A stretch of DNA of 42,910 nucleotides from Plantago elongata (lineage: Eukaryota > Streptophyta > Magnoliopsida > Lamiales > Plantaginaceae): positions 1 through 42,910 of the forward strand of contig JAYMSP010000726.1 in the NCBI GenBank assembly GCA_036897095.1. The letters are read 5' to 3'. Both the position numbers and the translations under genes were made by a program. The notes below the pieces were generated by a model, which ran no database searches, was not told the DNA's origin, and saw only the letters and a list, made by a program, of their open reading frames with translations. This document shows, piece after piece, positions 12,201 through 22,700 of the stretch (positions are counted from its first letter, which is position 1; every line of letters begins with the position of its first letter).

Positions 12201-12703
12201 ACTAATGAGGATTCTTTTGAGTTCTTGCAAAGATTTTGCCTTGTTTTAGATACTAGTAGTTTGCTTTGTATGATTGATTCTCGAATCTCGAATCCTTTTT
12301 ACTTTGTGCCAACCGTTAGCTTAATTGTCAAATAAAGGATTGCACTTAAACTTTACTGCAATTGTTAAAAGTGTTAAACGTGCATGGGGTTGCCTTCAAA
12401 ATGATTAAGAGTATACCTTTTGCTAAGGGTAACCGGTCAGTTTAAGTTATGTTAATTCATTCACTTATGTTATATTATACTTGGGGCTGATTGATATAGA
12501 ATTTGAATGGACGTTTGGATGAATTTTGGTGAAATTGTATTTGAAATGAAATTAAAATGGGGCTATTTGAAGTGTATTTTAGACCAAATCACTGTTCATC
12601 GAGTCAAATGGACCGATTACAATTCCATTCCAAACCGTCCCTCAGTTATATTTTTTTTATACTACTTCATATATTCAGTAAATTTCAGTTGAACACAACA
12701 TAT

Positions 12704-12910
12704 CCGTTTCAGCTCATCTTCCCGTATTCTAGTTCGTCCCAATTTCATATTCTCATTTTCTTAAAAAAAAACAATTATCTCTTACTTTATACACTATCTC
12801 TGTTACTTTATGTATTTTTTCTTCTATTTTATTAGTATCTCTCCTGATTGAGTATTTTCTTTATACGTTATCATTTTTATTTTACTTTATTCACTTTTTC
12901 TTTAATATTT
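12704..12910. mobile_element. Degenerate Stowaway-like MITE remnant
   Basis: ATCCGTTTCAGCTCATCTTCCCGTATTC, followed by GTCCCAATTTCAT and TTTATACACTATCTCT, matches the left half of the well-preserved MITE at 33270-33530. The terminal inverted repeats are not intact here, so this is a worn or partial copy. Confidence 0.5.
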
Positions 12911-14838
12911 ATATCTGGTACTGTGGGAAGATTAACTCGATCAAGTGTGCATACATTTAATTAAGTTCCAACCACTACACAACATGGGCATTTCCCACAT
13001 ATCGTGCATGCCAGATTCAAAGGAATACTCATTATAGTAGAAGTTGCGTTTTGTTTTCGAGAGTTACAGAAGTAAGTAAATTCTTGGCAAATTTTAAGAA
13101 ACAATACGTTCAATTAGAAAAGTAAAAAGGTAGATAGCTTTTGACGCAGTGAAGTGTTTCCTTTTATCATTTTGACAGTTGTTTTTCCTGAATTATTTTT
13201 CCTTGAATTGACTGGGTTCTACTTCTAGTTTTGGATTGAAATGGCTAACCGTAATTAAAGAAGAGAGGGGATGTAATTAATGTGCAAATAGTGGATTAAT
13301 AATTGATTTAATTAACAGTTGGATTAGATTAGAATGATGAACGGTAAGTAAAAAGAGTGACCTGTAAAACAGGGTGCACCACTCCTTGCATTCATAAGAG
13401 CTGTCGGCAGGGTCCACCCTTCTTGATTCTATTCCATCGGTCCCCAACGGCTTTATCTACTAAACAATTCCATTTAATGATTCTCATCCCATTACTTTTT
13501 CAATTAATTCCTCCGTCCTCTGATAACTTCCTAATTTTTTCTAATTTACTATAGAAATTTTTTAATCTCATAAATAAAAAGTTTCAACCCACTAACTAAT
13601 TCTTCATTATTTATCTTTCTTATTTTATTCAATATCTCTTCTTTTTATTACTCATTTACAACTTTATTAATATATTAATCATTACAAACTATTTGTTTAT
13701 TCTAATTTCTTAAATGTAGAGAAATTAAGATGATAGTAAATTTTAATTGAACCGTTGTTTTATATTGTCTTTTTGTGATAATTGTTGATTTATAGGTGAC
13801 TACCACTACCGAACAAATGTTATGTTTAATTCAAGTGTCATGTTTAGTCATGTATGTGGAGTTTACAAAAAATATAAAAAGTACAATGTTTTTCTATATG
13901 TATATCTATTATTGTACTTATCACTTTCATTTACTAACACTTCAGTCTTGAGTCGAGTCTCACTGATTAAACAATGTAATCGTTATTCATTTATATTTAT
14001 TGGTTATTCAACAAACAATAAGAGCCTATTTGGTTTACAATTACCTTTCTTATGTTAATGACACTGTCTAATTAGATGAATTAAACAAACTAAGTAATGA
14101 CGACGTAATGGAGTGTTATTTAGTTATAAAACGTTATACTTCCAATTAAGTATGAAGTGTTATTCAGTTGGTAAAACGTTTCACTTCCAATTAAGTGGTT
14201 GGAAGTTTGAGTCATATTTGTCATTTAAAAAACAACTAAATAATAACATATTAAGGTGGTGTTCAACCGAGAGTAAAAATGGTATATAGAAAGTAATTGT
14301 GTTTGGTGATTTTTATAATTTTCTATAATATAAATGTAATTTTTCACGTCATAATAAATATTGTTTTCAATTTAAGATTGATTATTTTGTATATTTTAAA
14401 ACAGAGTAAACATTAAACATGACATTTACTATATGGAAAACGGATGGCATGAAATTTGTTTGGAAAATATAAATGTGTAATATAAGTATTGTGTAGAGAG
14501 TAGAGTTTTTCAACTCGTGTGGTGATATAGTACTATTAATAATAATCTGGAGTGTTCATAATAATCTGGATTGGTGTGAACTGTGAGCCCGTATATCTTT
14601 GAAAAGATGACATGATATACTAACAGTCATCATCATAATATGTACATTAGGCTGACTCAAACAAAATTGTTATGTATAAATTATAAGATTGCTGACAGCA
14701 ACATTTGGCAGAATCACAACATAGCAATTGTTGCATATCTTAGAAACGTCAAACATGGCAACAATGTAATGGAGTAGTTTATTGCTATAAATTAACTAAG
14801 TTTATCACACAAAAGCAATTGATTTAAAGCTCACTTTT
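12911..14838. other. AT-rich intergenic DNA, no gene
   Basis: I see no coding region. A second possible MITE-derived, C/T-rich stretch is at about 13505-13690 (TCCTCCGTCC, then TTTATTCAATATCTC). A SINE-like scrap is at about 14155-14215. Small plus-strand open frames (such as 13822-14058) have no domain and no splice support. Confidence 0.5.
14155..14215 (+). repeat. Possible tRNA-derived SINE scrap
   Basis: CAGTTGGTAAAACG resembles a tRNA A box and GGTTGGAAGTTTGAGTC resembles a B box, at a spacing plausible for pol III control. The preceding 40 bp (AGTTATAAAACG, then ACTTCCAATTAAGTATG) repeats part of it. Both boxes deviate from consensus. Confidence 0.3.
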
Positions 14839-14904
14839 TATTAGGGTATTATTAAATTAGAATTTTTTAATACTTAAAAATATTATTAAATTAAAATTTC
14901 TTAT

Positions 14905-14998
14905 TATATATATATATGTGTGTGTGCGCGCGCGCGCGCGCATTTGTGATATTGATGTATGAGTATATATGTGTGTGTGTGCGCGTGTGTGTGTGATA
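14905..14998. repeat. TA/TG/CG alternating microsatellite
   Basis: A run of TATATATATATATG, then TGTGTGTG, then seven CG dinucleotides ends at about 14942. A second tract of TG/CG alternation follows at about 14968-14995. Each is followed by a TGATATTGATG word, so the tract plus its tail is itself duplicated. It lies in the left LTR of the decayed copia element. Confidence 0.85.
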
Positions 14999-16629
14999 TT
15001 GATGAATAACAAGGGGTAGGGGAAATAATTTTTTCACGGTATTAGGGCATCTAAGTCTTCAACAAGCATTGATCTTGTCTCTCCTCTTTTCACTCAATGA
15101 ATTTTGTGAAGAAAAGAAAATTTTCGTATAGTTTGACAGCACAACGCAGTCCGAGAAAAACAGAGGTTCCCGGGAATTCATTCGTTGGATCGGCACGAAA
15201 TTTTGAAAGCATCAAGATAACTTGTGGGACTACAATCTAGACGGTGGAGGTCGGAATCAAATCAGGTTTAATAGGTCAAACTTCGTTCTCAGTTAAGCAA
15301 CAAATTGCTGAAAATTATGATCCACTCTCATATGATATCTTCGCCAGATAATCTCTCATCTTTTCCCTCAATGCAATCAATGTGATTGTCATTGACTATA
15401 TCTCTTTTGTATCTTTTCTCCCTTTTTATCTTTCGTTGCATCTCTCCCATATACGGAACCTCACGTTCGATATATTCACGTATATACATAACCTCACGTT
15501 CGTATACCTCTTTCGAGTTTTCCTCTGATCGAACAATCCAATGTTGTCGATCCCCTCCCGTTTTCGAACAATTTTCTTCAATTTGTCGAACTTCTCCTAT
15601 GATCGAACAGCACATTGTTTTCGATCCACACCCATGTTCGTACAGTTTTCTTCTTCTATCCTCCTGTAATTGCCCGCAATAGTCATTCTCCTGTCCAGCA
15701 ATCGCCCCAGCCCGTTCGATCTTTATCGACCGCTTCTGCAATTGCTCGCGATCGTCGATCGCCATCTTCTCCGACGGACAATCCTCCGGTCAGGTCTTCT
15801 TCTTTGATTACGCAACGTATTTCTTTTCTTCTTATGTCGTTGAGCCGTTTTCTTATCATGCAGTATACTGCTGCGTTTTCTCCACGCATTATCGACTTCC
15901 TCGAGCAACTGTATCCGCTCCTTTTCAAGACCAGATTAAGCTCTCGAAGCCGCACGTCCTGATGAAAGGGTTCTCCTCATCCCTCGGGTCAACCTGACGC
16001 GCCACTAGGCCATCCCACACAGCTTCCTAGTCCGAAGCTCCTTTCGTGGTTAGAGTTTACGAGTTTTTTGTTCCATTTCCAGTTGTTCAAGCTAGCTGTC
16101 TGAAGCTCTTGCTCCACTGTATTTTGGACTATTGTGGTCACATGTTGACCCTTTTCTGCCTACTCAGAACTATCTCTACGTGATCAGTTATTGATCATTT
16201 TTTTTCCACCTTTGTGTGGTCTTATATCCTCTCCTATTTTGGATGTCTCTATATGTCTGCTCTGGGTGAACTTTTTCCACCCGACTCTTACAGACTCGAG
16301 CACTCATTGGAGTAGGGTACAATATTTGGGTCCTCGTTGTCCATAACTACATGCCCATGATATTGTCCATCATTTGGTCATATATTTTGCCTCGCTTGCT
16401 CTCGTACAACATCAACGTAGAACGTCATGCATGAAATATGTTGATTATTACTTATGAGTCGATTTTTCATCAAAGTATTTTCACAAGTATTGTTTGACGC
16501 TTTTCAGGACATTCTCAACGTTCATTAAACTCATGTTTCGACGGTGGATGAGTGTTAGAAGTATAATTAAATTAGGACTCATTAATATTAAAACTTAAAA
16601 GTATTATTATATTAGAATTCCTTATTATG

Positions 16630-16631
16630 TT

Positions 16632-16660
<29 letters not shown>
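16630..16660. repeat. AT dinucleotide run
   Basis: An uninterrupted (AT)n tract lies in the right LTR of the decayed copia element, corresponding to the TA/TG/CG tract in the left LTR. Confidence 0.9.
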
Positions 16661-16662
<2 letters not shown>

Positions 16663-16735
16663 TTATTTTGATAAATATAAAAAGGTACTAATATTGAGTA
16701 GTTTTAATTGAATTAATCTTCACTGTGATTCAACT

Positions 16736-17742
16736 AATTGTATATTTTCTTGGTAAATACATACTGCTAATGCTAGTTGTATTTTTCTTCTTTCTTTTTT
16801 AAAAATAAAATGTAAGAAAACGGCAAGTATCTACCTGTGTCATCGTTGAAAAAGCTGGTGAGAAACAGCAAGTTAAAAGTTGTCGCAATTGGCTAAATTG
16901 TCCAACTCCAGCAGCATGCAGCATATATAATTCGTATAAACACTTTGACAATGAAAATTGCTCTTTTGTGTCAGTGAAGGTACGTTGTATAATTAAAGTC
17001 ATTATAATCTCATTTATGCTATTATAATCTCATTTCATATTTTATTCCTGATATTCACATGTCTACACAATTCCCTATATAAAGTGGGTTTTACAACGTT
17101 AAAATGCATATGAGGTATTCACATTTTTTATATGAAACACCAGCATGATGTATAAATAAAGAATTCCAACACGTGAAATACGTGAATGTTTAAAAAACTC
17201 CCAGCTACTATGAAATAAAAGATCCTTTACCTCCCACCAATATGTCGCCATGTCGAGGTTCAAGTCATCCTTTAACCGTTTAAAAACGAAAATTTAATAC
17301 AGGAGACGCAGTGTACTAATTAATAACATTGGCTCATGTTATGAACCCTCCAAACTTATGTATTATAAAACCTCATTTGTATGTCTTGGTAATTTAATTC
17401 TCCAGAGGCAATTGGCTACATAAGTTGTGAATCATGTATGTACTTCAAACACTAAATACAAGTATTTTACTAGTGAAAGTTTTGGTGTATCGAAAACATT
17501 CATATTATACACGTGAACATGAAATATTGTTTCGCGCTTAAAATTCCACTGTACATGAGATTTTTATTGCATCTTGTTCTTGCCTTCATATAATGAGTTA
17601 ATTGAGAGATTGAAGGTTCTGGATGATTATGGACCGCTGGGCTAAGAGTTTTGCAGCCCATTAGGAGAGAGAATGATTGTAACACCCTTATTATTGAAAC
17701 AATATGGGTTGGATAGTAATGTTATCAAGATTATCAACACCG
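16736..17742. other. Intergenic DNA, no gene
   Basis: AT-rich, with no supported coding region on either strand. The small frames at 16799-17002 and 17500-17685 lack domains. The last 100 bp are the upstream region of the tRNA gene and include a CAA-containing ATCAACACC just before it. Confidence 0.5.
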
Positions 17743-17814
17743 GGATCCGTGGCGCAATGGTAGCGCGTCTGACTCCAGATCAGAAGGTTGCGTGTTCGAT
17801 TCACGTCGGGTTCA
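17743..17814 (+). tRNA. tRNA-Trp (anticodon CCA)
   Basis: A complete 72-nt nuclear tRNA without intron. The acceptor arms GGATCCG and CGGGTTC pair (one G-T) and leave discriminator A. The D arm contains TGGCGCAATGGTAGCGC (A box), the anticodon loop is CTCCAGA with CCA, and the T arm has GGTTGCGTGTTCGATTCACG (B box). The sequence matches the plant tRNA-Trp I know. No CCA is encoded, as expected. A run of seven T residues at 17839-17845 is the pol III terminator. Confidence 0.97.
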
Positions 17815-17838
17815 ATCCTGAAACAAAACCGGATCATA

Positions 17839-17845
17839 TTTTTTT
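17839..17845 (+). terminator. Pol III terminator of tRNA-Trp
   Basis: Seven consecutive T residues lie 25 bp after the end of the tRNA. Confidence 0.8.
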
Positions 17846-18298
17846 CTTCTGTTTCTCATTAGTGCCACAAGTCCGAGTAATATATTATAGAATTGTAGCC
17901 ATTTATTTTCATCTTTCAATTCAGTGTTTAGTTTACATGAGATTATGCATATGTGGATTGTAGTAGTACTAGGTTATCTTTGCAATTTGTTATAGTTGAT
18001 TGAAGCTATCAATAATGTTGTAACCAATATTCTACAAATTAAAATTTCCAGATATTTTTTAAAGAGTATGAATGTATGATCGGTTCGTGTCTCCTATGTA
18101 GTATGTATTTCTTTAGATGATATTTCAAAAACAAAACAAAAAGAAGAAGAAGATATTTTTCACAAGGCCATTGAGATATTTTAATTCATGCAACAATATT
18201 TTCACACTTGTTATCATCACTTGATCAGGACCATAGCAACAAATCTCAACCATCTTCTATCAAAATATCCACTAAGCAAGAGTGCAAGAAAAGTATCC
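17846..18298 (+). promoter_or_regulatory. Upstream region and 5' leader of RbcX1
   Basis: AT-rich, with no coding. The last 100 bp before the ATG look like a leader (CATCACTTGATCAGG, then CAAGAGTGCAAG). No clear TATA box could be fixed. Confidence 0.35.
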
Positions 18299-19381
18299 AT
18301 GGAATCCTCAACATTTCTCCCAGTTTCCCAATTCTCTCTTTCTTCACCAAAACCCCATTGCCATAGCAGAGCTCTCCCATTCAAGCCATGTAAAAAGGGA
18401 AGCTCAACCATCCAGTGTAAGATGTATGTGCCAGGTGGGTGCGAACATTACCAACACGTATATATGCACATGACGGCAACTAATTCATTATAATTCCGTT
18501 TACTGAAGTTTGAACGAACTCTTACATGTTGCAGGATTCGGAGAAGCTTCACCAGAAAAGAAAGCAGCAATACATCTACAAGACTTTTTCACTTATGTTG
18601 CAGTCAGGGTTGTCAATGCACAGCTTGAGGTCCCACTTTCTCTACTGTATCTTCATAGATAACTGCATTGTTTACATGATAGAGATTCTCTAAACATATC
18701 AGACATGTAAATCTGGGCTTAAGAATGTAAGTGGTTTGGATGAGTTTAATTCACTAGTAACTTGACAGAGCAGAGCTACAACACTGAGGCACACGCAGAG
18801 TTGACGCAGTTCCTGGAAACACACTCGTTAAACGATGGGGATAAGTTTTGTGCTGAACTGATGAGGGAATCATCCAGGCACAAAGCTTTAGGTGTGTATA
18901 TTACTTGAATTTGCATTCAGTAATCATTGATGCATTGTCTACAGGAATTCTTAATGCAATTCAGAACTAATATACTGACTTTCTAACATTATGATGCTTC
19001 CGCGATATGAATGTTAAATCTACGTCTGATTCTCTGGTTGTCTGGGATGCAGCTCTGCGTATATTAGAGGTCAGTGTCTTATGAACTAAAATCTACATCT
19101 AGTATAATTTTTGTAACATGCCTAAACTAAAAGCACTCCGATGTCCATTAAGGTTCGGTCTGCATACTGCAAGGAAGACTTTGAATGGGATAACTTGAAG
19201 CTATTGGCATCAAAGGTCAATATACAGTTTCTATATGCAATAATCATGATCACAGCTATTTTGAATGTTTACTAACCACTCAGTTGAATCTTACCAGATG
19301 GTGGATGAACGTAACACAAGAGTAATGAGGGATTATGTGAGAGAAACTACTACATCAGTGGAGAATGGGAGCGAGAAGTGA
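18299..19381 (+). CDS. RBCX1: RbcX1, chloroplast Rubisco assembly chaperone
   Basis: RbcX is a small helical homodimer in the chloroplast stroma. It holds newly folded Rubisco large subunits by their C-terminal peptide and helps them assemble. Six exons: 18299-18434, 18535-18629, 18774-18891, 19053-19069, 19153-19215 and 19298-19381, giving 170 aa with GT-AG sites and agreeing phases. The first 40 or so residues are rich in Ser, basic and hydroxylated positions with almost no acidic ones, as expected of a transit peptide. The mature part has the family text YVPGFGEASPE, DFFTYVAVRVVNAQLE, SSRHKALALRILEVRSAYCK and FEWDNLKLLASK. The gene converges on MCD, with 395 bp between the two stop codons. 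The fourth exon is only 17 bp, and without it the frame breaks. Confidence 0.95.
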
Positions 19382-19776
19382 TATCATCCTCAAGACGACA
19401 TGTATTTCTGGCAACAATGTATCTTATGTGCTGATGTAATATAAACTGTAAACCCGAGCTGCAGCATACTATAACAGGTAGGGCAAAATTTCCAAATAAC
19501 ATCACACAGATACACAAGTATATTACACAAACAATAGTACCGTGTCAGATTCGGGTACAAAGTATATCATCGATTCAACCATGTAAAAGGCACTGCCTCG
19601 GAAGCAACTACTATAATTTCTTTTAATAATATATCATCAATTTAACCATGTAAAAAGGATGATAGAAGATGAAAGGCCACAACTGGCAGGTAAGAAGACA
19701 TCAACATGGTATAAATTACTGTACCATACCGGTCTGTACAGAAAGATTTACAACTTACAGTACTCACTACAATTTT
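19382..19776. other. Convergent 3' UTRs of RbcX1 and MCD
   Basis: Noncoding. A 30-bp word (ATATCATCGATTCAACCATG and variant) occurs at about 19563 and 19629, each followed by TAAAAGG or TAAAAAGG. No separate gene is seen. Confidence 0.5.
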
Positions 19777-22700
19777 CTAATTCTTTACTGCTTCTTGGCG
19801 ATCCTTTTGTGGCTGCAATAACAAAATTTTGATTTTGGTGGGTAAATGAATTGATATGAGGAGTGTATCAGTTAGTCTCATATTTAAGAAATTCTTGAAC
19901 CAATATTACCTCAAGGTAGGCTTTGACATCATCAGAAGCTTGGATCTGCCCGTTACTAAAATAAGAATGAGCATTTTCCTCAATGTGGTCCACCCTGTCA
20001 TTGACGTTTAGATTGTTCAGGTTGGTCTAGCAAATTTATAACAGAAATAGAAAAAATATTTGAGATTCAATATCAGTTTTCATGGTGTGATTAACACAAA
20101 CTGGATTCTATAAACAAGAAACCCAGATTTGCCAAGATCTTACTCATATATGTAGTTGACCATTACTCCAGCACTTTGGCTTAAACCTCTTTCCGATCGA
20201 TCAGCCAGCCAATTAATTCTTCCAATCATCTAAATAAACAAAATCCCCAGCTTCATATGATAATCAAGCAAGAGTTTTAACTACTGACAAACAGTTGTAA
20301 TTTAACCCTCAGCATGTAAGATATGCGTAGCTCAATTACTGAGGGTCAATGTACGAAGCACAGCAGCTTGCTCATCATGTAGCAAAGATGTACTGTGGTC
20401 CATAATTTGGTGAAGTTCAACATTTAGGCGCCACACATAATGCATAACACATAACAGAAAGAAGGGTCAAGAGACAACATACTGCTCCATTTTGCAAGTG
20501 AAAATTTCCAACAGAATCAAGAGCTTTTCCTCTCTTCTTCTCTTGATAAAGGTACCTATAGTGAGCCAACAGATGAAAGACTGATAAATTAGAAGACAAA
20601 ATAGAGGGGGTCTAAAATTAAGAAGTGGAAACAAAGACGCACATTACAGATGCTCTAATCATACGAAAGACAAGCATGCTGATATATTATGCTTGTCAGT
20701 GTTGTGACAAGTAATGATCCTTTTCCACGTGACGGAAACTTCAATGTAACCCACCCATTTATCTATCTTTGCCTTTCTTGTCAATCAGAGCTATATTTTT
20801 CATAATTGACATTCTAAAGTTCATATTATAGATCCCGTAAGCCTCTGGGTTGTGTAAAATACCTTGCACACAGACGCAATAGGGGGGTTTTCAGAACGAG
20901 TGTCAACTTTTCTGAACTAGCCCATTCGTTCTTGTTTGAGGATAACAGTTTCTTCAGTAATTCCATCCCATTTGCTCCAGTAGCAAAGTCCCTGTCATGG
21001 AAAATTGTACAGCCCAGATTTGCAGATTAAGCAAAACCAACAGTATAACCTTGCATCTGCAATAACAACAAATGAATATGCTTACTTGGCTGCTTCCATA
21101 AGCGCACTTTCTTCTTCTGGTTTAAGCAGATTCTCACTAAAAGTTGGGTCAGATCTCTCAGCTGATGCCAACTTTGATAAAAGCCATTGCATGTAACCTG
21201 GTATAGGACTAAGCGTCGCAAACGTCTACATAAATAAAATTCCGTAAATTAATCCATGAATGTGTATACATTTTAGTTATTGCAAATTTTGGAAACTGGT
21301 GATGCAAAGAAACACAATGCTGTAAGAATCCTTAAACATTTGATCATCCATTTCACTCATAGTCGCACAGCAACACAAACAAGGGACGCCGAGAAGGAAA
21401 AAATTAAGGTGGTCTATTTGCATGAAGAACAAAAATTACATTAACCAGGAAATATATTCAGTTATTCACCAATGCGTACATGCAATGCAATTCTGTATAT
21501 TAACTATATTTTTGGCTTATCTGTTAGAGAGAATACTTTCAGCTACATTGAACATGTTGCTGCAATTCAGAAACACTGTTCCAATATAATTGCTCTGTAA
21601 CTAGCTACTTAAGAGATGTGAATTCGGAAATCCGAAAACATGTCCCTACTGACCTACAGACAAGCTCAAAACAGCAATAGTTGCACTGCACTATTCAATA
21701 AAAATGATGCGGTGATACACCACCTCTTGAACACTTTCACCTAAAGTATTTTTAGAGGGAAAGACACCTAAAAAAAACCCCACAGATCAACACATCAGAA
21801 CATTCAACAAGCACACACTCTAATATTCTAATGATCTAATCCATCTAGCATATACCTCTTCATCTTAAGATTGTCAAGAATCTATAACAAGATGTGAGCA
21901 CAAGAGCATATAGTGACAGCAGATTTCCATCGAGAAGAAAATATGCCAGGTGAATCTGACGTTCTTTAAAATAAGCCTTCACTTTTAGTGAATATGAACT
22001 TACTGATATTTTCAGCATGTCTCGCCTCACCACATCGATGACACGTTTAATGAGGAACTTCCCCAGATTGACCCCTGGTAAAACAGGCTGGCGAACAAAA
22101 TCAATATATTTCCATTAATCTTTTTTTTTTTTTTGGGGGGGGGGGGAGTTTAAGGAAGGTGATTACATAGAAATGCAACTACAGAGGTGATAGATATAGA
22201 AAAAAAGAAGTTTCAAAATAAACACTTTTTATAGTATAGAGGCAAGACTTACCTGAGTTGAAGATATTGAATAAAAGAGTGCACATGTTGCCTCACTTTC
22301 AGGTATTGGAGGATCATCCCAGAGAACCTCCTGAAATAAATTTTCCATTCAGTGGTGAATAACAAGAGTCATCTTTTGAGTATATGTCAGGTCAACGTTT
22401 TAGTACCTGTATTGTTTGAGCTACTTTCTTCAAAAGTGCAACCTCAATAAATATCAATGGTTCACCTGAAGAGAGCTTGATTAACATGTGTTATACATTT
22501 AAAATGTTGTGCCACTTACAGTTACAGACATGAATCATTCAATCAACACCACAAACTCACAAATTTGGCATGTCTGAACTGATAACATCTTATACATCGA
22601 TATGATGAATAGGCTGACACTCACTTTCATAAACTTGTTTAAATCCCACTAACTATTATCAGCTGTATTGCTGTAACCAACAAATTGTGTGGCCGGTGCT

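Larger units (their letters stand above)
14839..16735 (+). mobile_element. Decayed short Ty1/copia element
   Basis: Two diverged direct repeats lie about 1.7 kb apart: 14839-15036 and 16553 to about 16735. Both contain an AATTAAATTAGnA-like or ATTAAATTAGAA segment, then CTTAAAA, TATTATTA, CTTATTAT and a TA-rich run. The left copy ends in CA at 15036 and is followed at once by CGGTATTAGGGC (15037-15048), a 9-of-12 match to the usual copia primer-binding site TGGTATCAGAGC. The right copy starts TGTTAGAAG after GACGGTGGATGAG, a plausible worn polypurine tract. At about 16405-16530 a broken frame resembles the end of a copia RNase H (HQRRTSCMKYVDYYL, then a stop). The rest of the interior is not recognisable and has no long open frame. 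Confidence 0.55.

Noticed and set aside
11801..12202. Ser/Leu-rich minus-strand frames upstream of OSCA1
   Set aside because: They arise from the GA/TC microsatellite and overlap the 5' leader.
13990..14070. GAGCCTATTTGGTTTACAAT as a hAT-type MITE end
   Set aside because: The word resembles such ends, but no matching inverted end was found nearby.
15328..15962. Overlapping open frames of 90-145 codons on both strands
   Set aside because: They lie inside the decayed copia element, have no recognisable domain, and both strands are open because of composition.
17673..17963. 96-codon open frame across the tRNA gene
   Set aside because: It simply reads through the tRNA-Trp and its terminator.
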